Shown: positions 61,520 through 64,000 of the stretch, piece after piece | How positions within the stretch are numbered: the first letter of the stretch is position 1 | How the letters are laid out: each line of letters starts with the position of its first letter | Assembly: GCF_001879715.1 (NCBI RefSeq) | Contig: NZ_MNBW01000002.1 | Span: forward strand, 62,001-126,000 | DNA length: 64,000 nucleotides | Reading direction: 5' to 3' | Source of the DNA: Nioella nitratireducens | Lineage (GTDB): Bacteria; Pseudomonadota; Alphaproteobacteria; Rhodobacterales; Rhodobacteraceae | Translations under genes and position numbers: made by a program | The notes under the pieces: generated by a model | What the model was told of the DNA's origin: nothing | Seen by the model: the letters and a program-made list of their open reading frames with translations, nothing else | Database searches by the model: none

Positions 61520-62134
61520 ATGCTGACATTCGACCATCTGGCGATTTCCTGCGACAGGCTGGCAGCGGGCGTGGCCCATGTCGAAGCCGCCCTCGGGGTG
61601 CCGCTGGCACCGGGGGGCGAGCATCCGGCCATGGGCACCCACAACAAGCTGCTCTCGCTCGGACCCGAGGAATACCTGGAGGTTATCGCGATCAATCCCG
61701 ATGCGCCCGGCCCGGATCAACCCCGCTGGTTCGATATCGACAATTTCGCAGGCGCCCCCCGCGTTTCAAACTGGATTTGCCGCTGCCCGGACCTGACCTC
61801 CGCCTTGGCCGCTGCTCCGGCGGGCACAGGCGTGCCGTGGGATCTCGAACGCGGTGACCTGCGCTGGCGGATGGCGGTGCCCACGGATGGCAAACTGCCC
61901 TTCGACAACGCGTTTCCCGCCTTGATCGAGTGGCAGGGCGACGCCCACCCCGCGCCGCGCCTGCCTGATCGAGGTGTGCGGTTGACTGCCCTGCACCTGA
62001 CCCACCCCGAGGCAGAGGCGCTTCGCATGGCCCTTGGGCCGCTGATCGCCGAGGACCGGTTGACGATCGCGCAAGGACCGACACCGGCCCTTGAGATTGA
62101 CCTGACCGGTCCGAAGGGCACGGTGCGCCTGTGA
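61520..62134 (+). CDS. VOC-family protein (glyoxalase-like domain)
   Basis: A 204-residue protein of the glyoxalase_3-like group: [23 protein letters not shown] at 4-26, [21 protein letters not shown] at about 39-59, then [20 protein letters not shown] in the second module. Members are uncharacterised relatives of glyoxalase/dioxygenases; H6 and E55 are candidate metal ligands. The stop overlaps the GTG start of the next gene, so they are coupled. Confidence 0.85.
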   Translation: MLTFDHLAISCDRLAAGVAHVEAALGVPLAPGGEHPAMGTHNKLLSLGPEEYLEVIAINPDAPGPDQPRWFDIDNFAGAPRVSNWICRCPDLTSALAAAPAGTGVPWDLERGDLRWRMAVPTDGKLPFDNAFPALIEWQGDAHPAPRLPDRGVRLTALHLTHPEAEALRMALGPLIAEDRLTIAQGPTPALEIDLTGPKGTVRL

Positions 62135-62601
62135 TCCGCCCGGCCCGGCCACAAGACGCGGCGGCCATCGCGGCGATCTGGAACCCGGTGATCCGCGACA
62201 CCACGGTCACCTTCACAACCGCCGAGAAAAGCCTCCAAGGGCTTGCCGAGGCCATCGCCAGCCAAGCCTTTCTGGTGGCCGAAACCGGCGGGCAGGTCAC
62301 CGGCTTTGCCACTTGCTCCCCGTTTCGCAGCGGGCCGGGATATGCCCGCACCATGGAACACTCGATCCACGTCTGCGCCACGGCGCGCGGGTCGGGCGTT
62401 GGACGGAGGCTGATGGACGCGCTCGAAACCCACGCCCGTAGCAAAAGTGTCCATAGCCTCATCGCCGGGATTTCCGGGGAGAACACGGGCGCCATCGCCT
62501 TTCATACCGCGCTCGGCTTTGCCCATGTCGGGCGCTTGCCGCAGGTCGGCTGGAAATTCGACCGTTGGCTCGATCTGGTGCTGATGCAAAAAGTCCTCTG
62601 A
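62131..62601 (+). CDS. GNAT N-acetyltransferase, phosphinothricin/methionine-sulfoximine type
   Basis: A 156-residue acetyltransferase. The N-terminus [27 protein letters not shown] and the acetyl-CoA loop ARGSGVGRRLMDAL (about 90-103), then ENTGAIAFHTALGFAHVG, match the PAT/MddA-like family that acetylates phosphinothricin or methionine derivatives. It starts with GTG in a GTGA overlap with the VOC gene. Substrate is inferred only from the family. Confidence 0.9.
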   Translation: MIRPARPQDAAAIAAIWNPVIRDTTVTFTTAEKSLQGLAEAIASQAFLVAETGGQVTGFATCSPFRSGPGYARTMEHSIHVCATARGSGVGRRLMDALETHARSKSVHSLIAGISGENTGAIAFHTALGFAHVGRLPQVGWKFDRWLDLVLMQKVL

Positions 62602-62633
62602 CAAACGGGGCCTTTTCGGGCTATGAAGCGCCC

Positions 62634-63317
62634 ATGTCTGTGTGGACCCGTATCAGTGACGCGCTGTCTGCCCTTGCCGCTGGCGAGGGTCTGGGCGCGA
62701 TGTTCGACAAGCTGCGCGAGCCGCCCGAGCGGCGCGTCGGCTTTGCCATTGCCGTAATTGCCCTTGGCGCCAAGATGGCCAAGGCCGATGGTGTTGTGTC
62801 CCGAAACGAGGTGACCGCCTTCCGCGAGGTCTTTTCGATCCCGCAGGCGGATGAAAAGTCGGCGGCCCGTGTTTTCAACCTCGCGCGCGAAGACGTGGCG
62901 GGATTCGAGGAATATGCCCGCAAGATCGCCAGCATGTTCGAGACCGACAGCGCGGTTCTGGGCGACCTGATGGATGGGTTGTTTCATATCGCCGTGGCCG
63001 ATGGCGAATATCACCCCGCCGAAGACGCCTTCCTTGAACGGGTGTCCGAGATCTTCGGAATGCCGCCGCGCGAATTCGCCGCCCTGCGCGCGCGCAACGT
63101 GCCCGATGCAGCCCCCGACCCCTATACCGTGCTTGGTGTCGATCCAGCGATGCCGCTGCCCGAAATCCGCAAGATCTGGCGCAGGCTGGTGCTCGACACC
63201 CATCCCGACCAGATGATCGCGCGCGGCGTGCCGCAAGAGGCGGTGAAGCTGGCGCAAAGCCGCCTCGTTTCCATCAACCGCGCCTGGGAAGAGATCGAGG
63301 CCAACCACGGACCGTAA
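62634..63317 (+). CDS. TerB-DnaJ domain protein (DjlA-like)
   Basis: A 227-residue protein. A TerB-like helical domain spans about 30-145 (IAVIALGAKMAKADGVVSRNEV; LFHIAVADGEYHPAEDAFL) and a C-terminal J domain about 160-227 with the HPD motif at H190 (DTHPDQ). It resembles DjlA without its N-terminal membrane helix. Likely a DnaK co-chaperone. It is 32 bases after the GNAT gene and 4 bases before the next gene. Confidence 0.9.
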   Translation: MSVWTRISDALSALAAGEGLGAMFDKLREPPERRVGFAIAVIALGAKMAKADGVVSRNEVTAFREVFSIPQADEKSAARVFNLAREDVAGFEEYARKIASMFETDSAVLGDLMDGLFHIAVADGEYHPAEDAFLERVSEIFGMPPREFAALRARNVPDAAPDPYTVLGVDPAMPLPEIRKIWRRLVLDTHPDQMIARGVPQEAVKLAQSRLVSINRAWEEIEANHGP

Positions 63318-63321
63318 GACC

Positions 63322-64000
63322 ATGCGCATCGCGACCTATAACGTCGAGTGGTTCGCCAACCTCTTTGACGACGAGGGCCAACTGCTGGACGACATGCAAT
63401 GGTCGGGACGGCAGGATGTGACGCGGGCGCAGCAGATCGCCGCCCTGACGCATGTGTTTCAATCGCTCGACGCCGATGCCGTGCTGGTGATCGAGGCACC
63501 CGACAGTTCCAGCCGACGCGACGGGAGCGTCGCACTCGAAACCTTTGCGGCCCATGCCGGCATCCGCGCCCGCAAGGCCCTTGTGGGGTTCGAGAATCAC
63601 ACGCAGCAGGAAATCATGCTGCTCTACGACCCCGATCTGATCGAGGCCCGCCATGACCCAATCGGCCAAGAGACCGGCAAGAAGGGCTCTCGCACCCCGC
63701 CGCGCTTTGACGGCACCTATCGGATCGACCTCGATATCGACGCGACCGAGGATCTGGTGCGGTTCTCGAAACCGCCCCTCGAAGCCGAGATCAACAGCGT
63801 CGAGGGGCGATTTCGCCTGATCGGGGTGCACGCGAAATCGAAGGCCCCGCACGGGGCGCGGAACCACGACGAAATGATGCGGCTGGCCATCGCCAACCGG
63901 CGCAAGCAACTGGCGCAATGCATCTGGCTGCGAGAGCGGATCGACCTCCACCTGCAAGCGGGCGACGCGCTGCTGGTGGCCGGAGATTTCAACGACGGTC
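63322..64000 (+). CDS. Endonuclease/exonuclease/phosphatase family protein (3' end outside window)
   Basis: The visible 226 codons start with MRIATYNVEWFANLF, the EEP-fold first strand with the catalytic N7-V-E9. VLVIEAPDS follows, then FRLIGVHAKSKAPHG, and LVAGDFND close to the window edge, the usual aspartate-asparagine motif. Members include nucleases and phosphodiesterases; no signal peptide is present, so it is cytoplasmic. Coupled to the TerB-DnaJ gene by a 4-base gap. The C-terminal part is missing from the window. Confidence 0.9.
   Translation, partial: MRIATYNVEWFANLFDDEGQLLDDMQWSGRQDVTRAQQIAALTHVFQSLDADAVLVIEAPDSSSRRDGSVALETFAAHAGIRARKALVGFENHTQQEIMLLYDPDLIEARHDPIGQETGKKGSRTPPRFDGTYRIDLDIDATEDLVRFSKPPLEAEINSVEGRFRLIGVHAKSKAPHGARNHDEMMRLAIANRRKQLAQCIWLRERIDLHLQAGDALLVAGDFNDG

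Overview
The window is GC-rich, densely coded chromosomal DNA from an alphaproteobacterium. It is most likely a marine Rhodobacterales (roseobacter-type) species. Evidence: the pccB/pccA/scpA propionyl-CoA locus with a PccR/ScfR-type regulator, a CarD regulator next to fdxA, a Suv3-like helicase beside an S4 protein, HdaA, a proS-lolC-lolD order, and cobT/cobS divergence. No tRNA, rRNA, CRISPR array, insertion sequence or prophage was recognised. No gap between genes exceeds about 300 bases; the largest (17453-17734, 41125-41377, 54388-54634) are described as features or findings.

Layout. 1-9823: a peptide / N-acyl-amino-acid scavenging locus. Two oligopeptide ABC ATPases and a truncated family-5 binding protein (minus strand) diverge from an ArgE-like deacetylase, a DAO-type flavoprotein, three tandem M20D amidohydrolase paralogues and a methyltransferase (plus strand). 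9802-12838: D-lyxose isomerase family protein, a four-helix membrane protein, hppD and a divergent Lrp/AsnC regulator. 12928-22299: CPA2 antiporter, cobT/cobS, carD, fdxA, S4 protein, Suv3-like helicase, TPR protein, SCP2 protein. 22304-34445: lysophospholipase-like hydrolase, lolD/lolC, DUF2937 protein, proS, pepT, then ppx-ppk1-hdaA-AI-2E permease on the minus strand.

34507-47604: nhaA with a structured leader, then the propionyl-CoA pathway: scpA (B12-dependent mutase), pccA, a small lipoprotein, three conserved-looking unknown genes, pccB, a Bcr/CflA exporter, the ScfR/PccR-like regulator and a CoxG-like protein. CobT and CobS supply late steps of the cofactor used by ScpA. TTTGCAAA-type palindromes lie upstream of both pccB and the regulator gene.

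47670-64000: DUF465 protein with an FNR-type box, a HAD-fold protein lacking its nucleophile, EamA/DMT and LysE exporters with a LysR partner, a sterol-desaturase-family protein, a truncated acyltransferase start next to an atypical membrane protein, yebC, a divergent HisA-like protein, an SLC13 permease, then a minus-strand run (5-FCL, YmdB-type phosphoesterase, two DMT transporters with a probable 27-residue membrane microprotein between them), and finally VOC, GNAT, TerB-DnaJ and a truncated EEP-family gene.

Most of the window is ordinary core genome. No complete new multi-gene system can be demonstrated from sequence alone. The best leads are the nhaA leader RNA, the 27-residue microprotein, the HAD pseudoenzyme, the orphan HisA-like protein, the three unknown genes after pccB, and the rearrangement scar near 52.7 kb.
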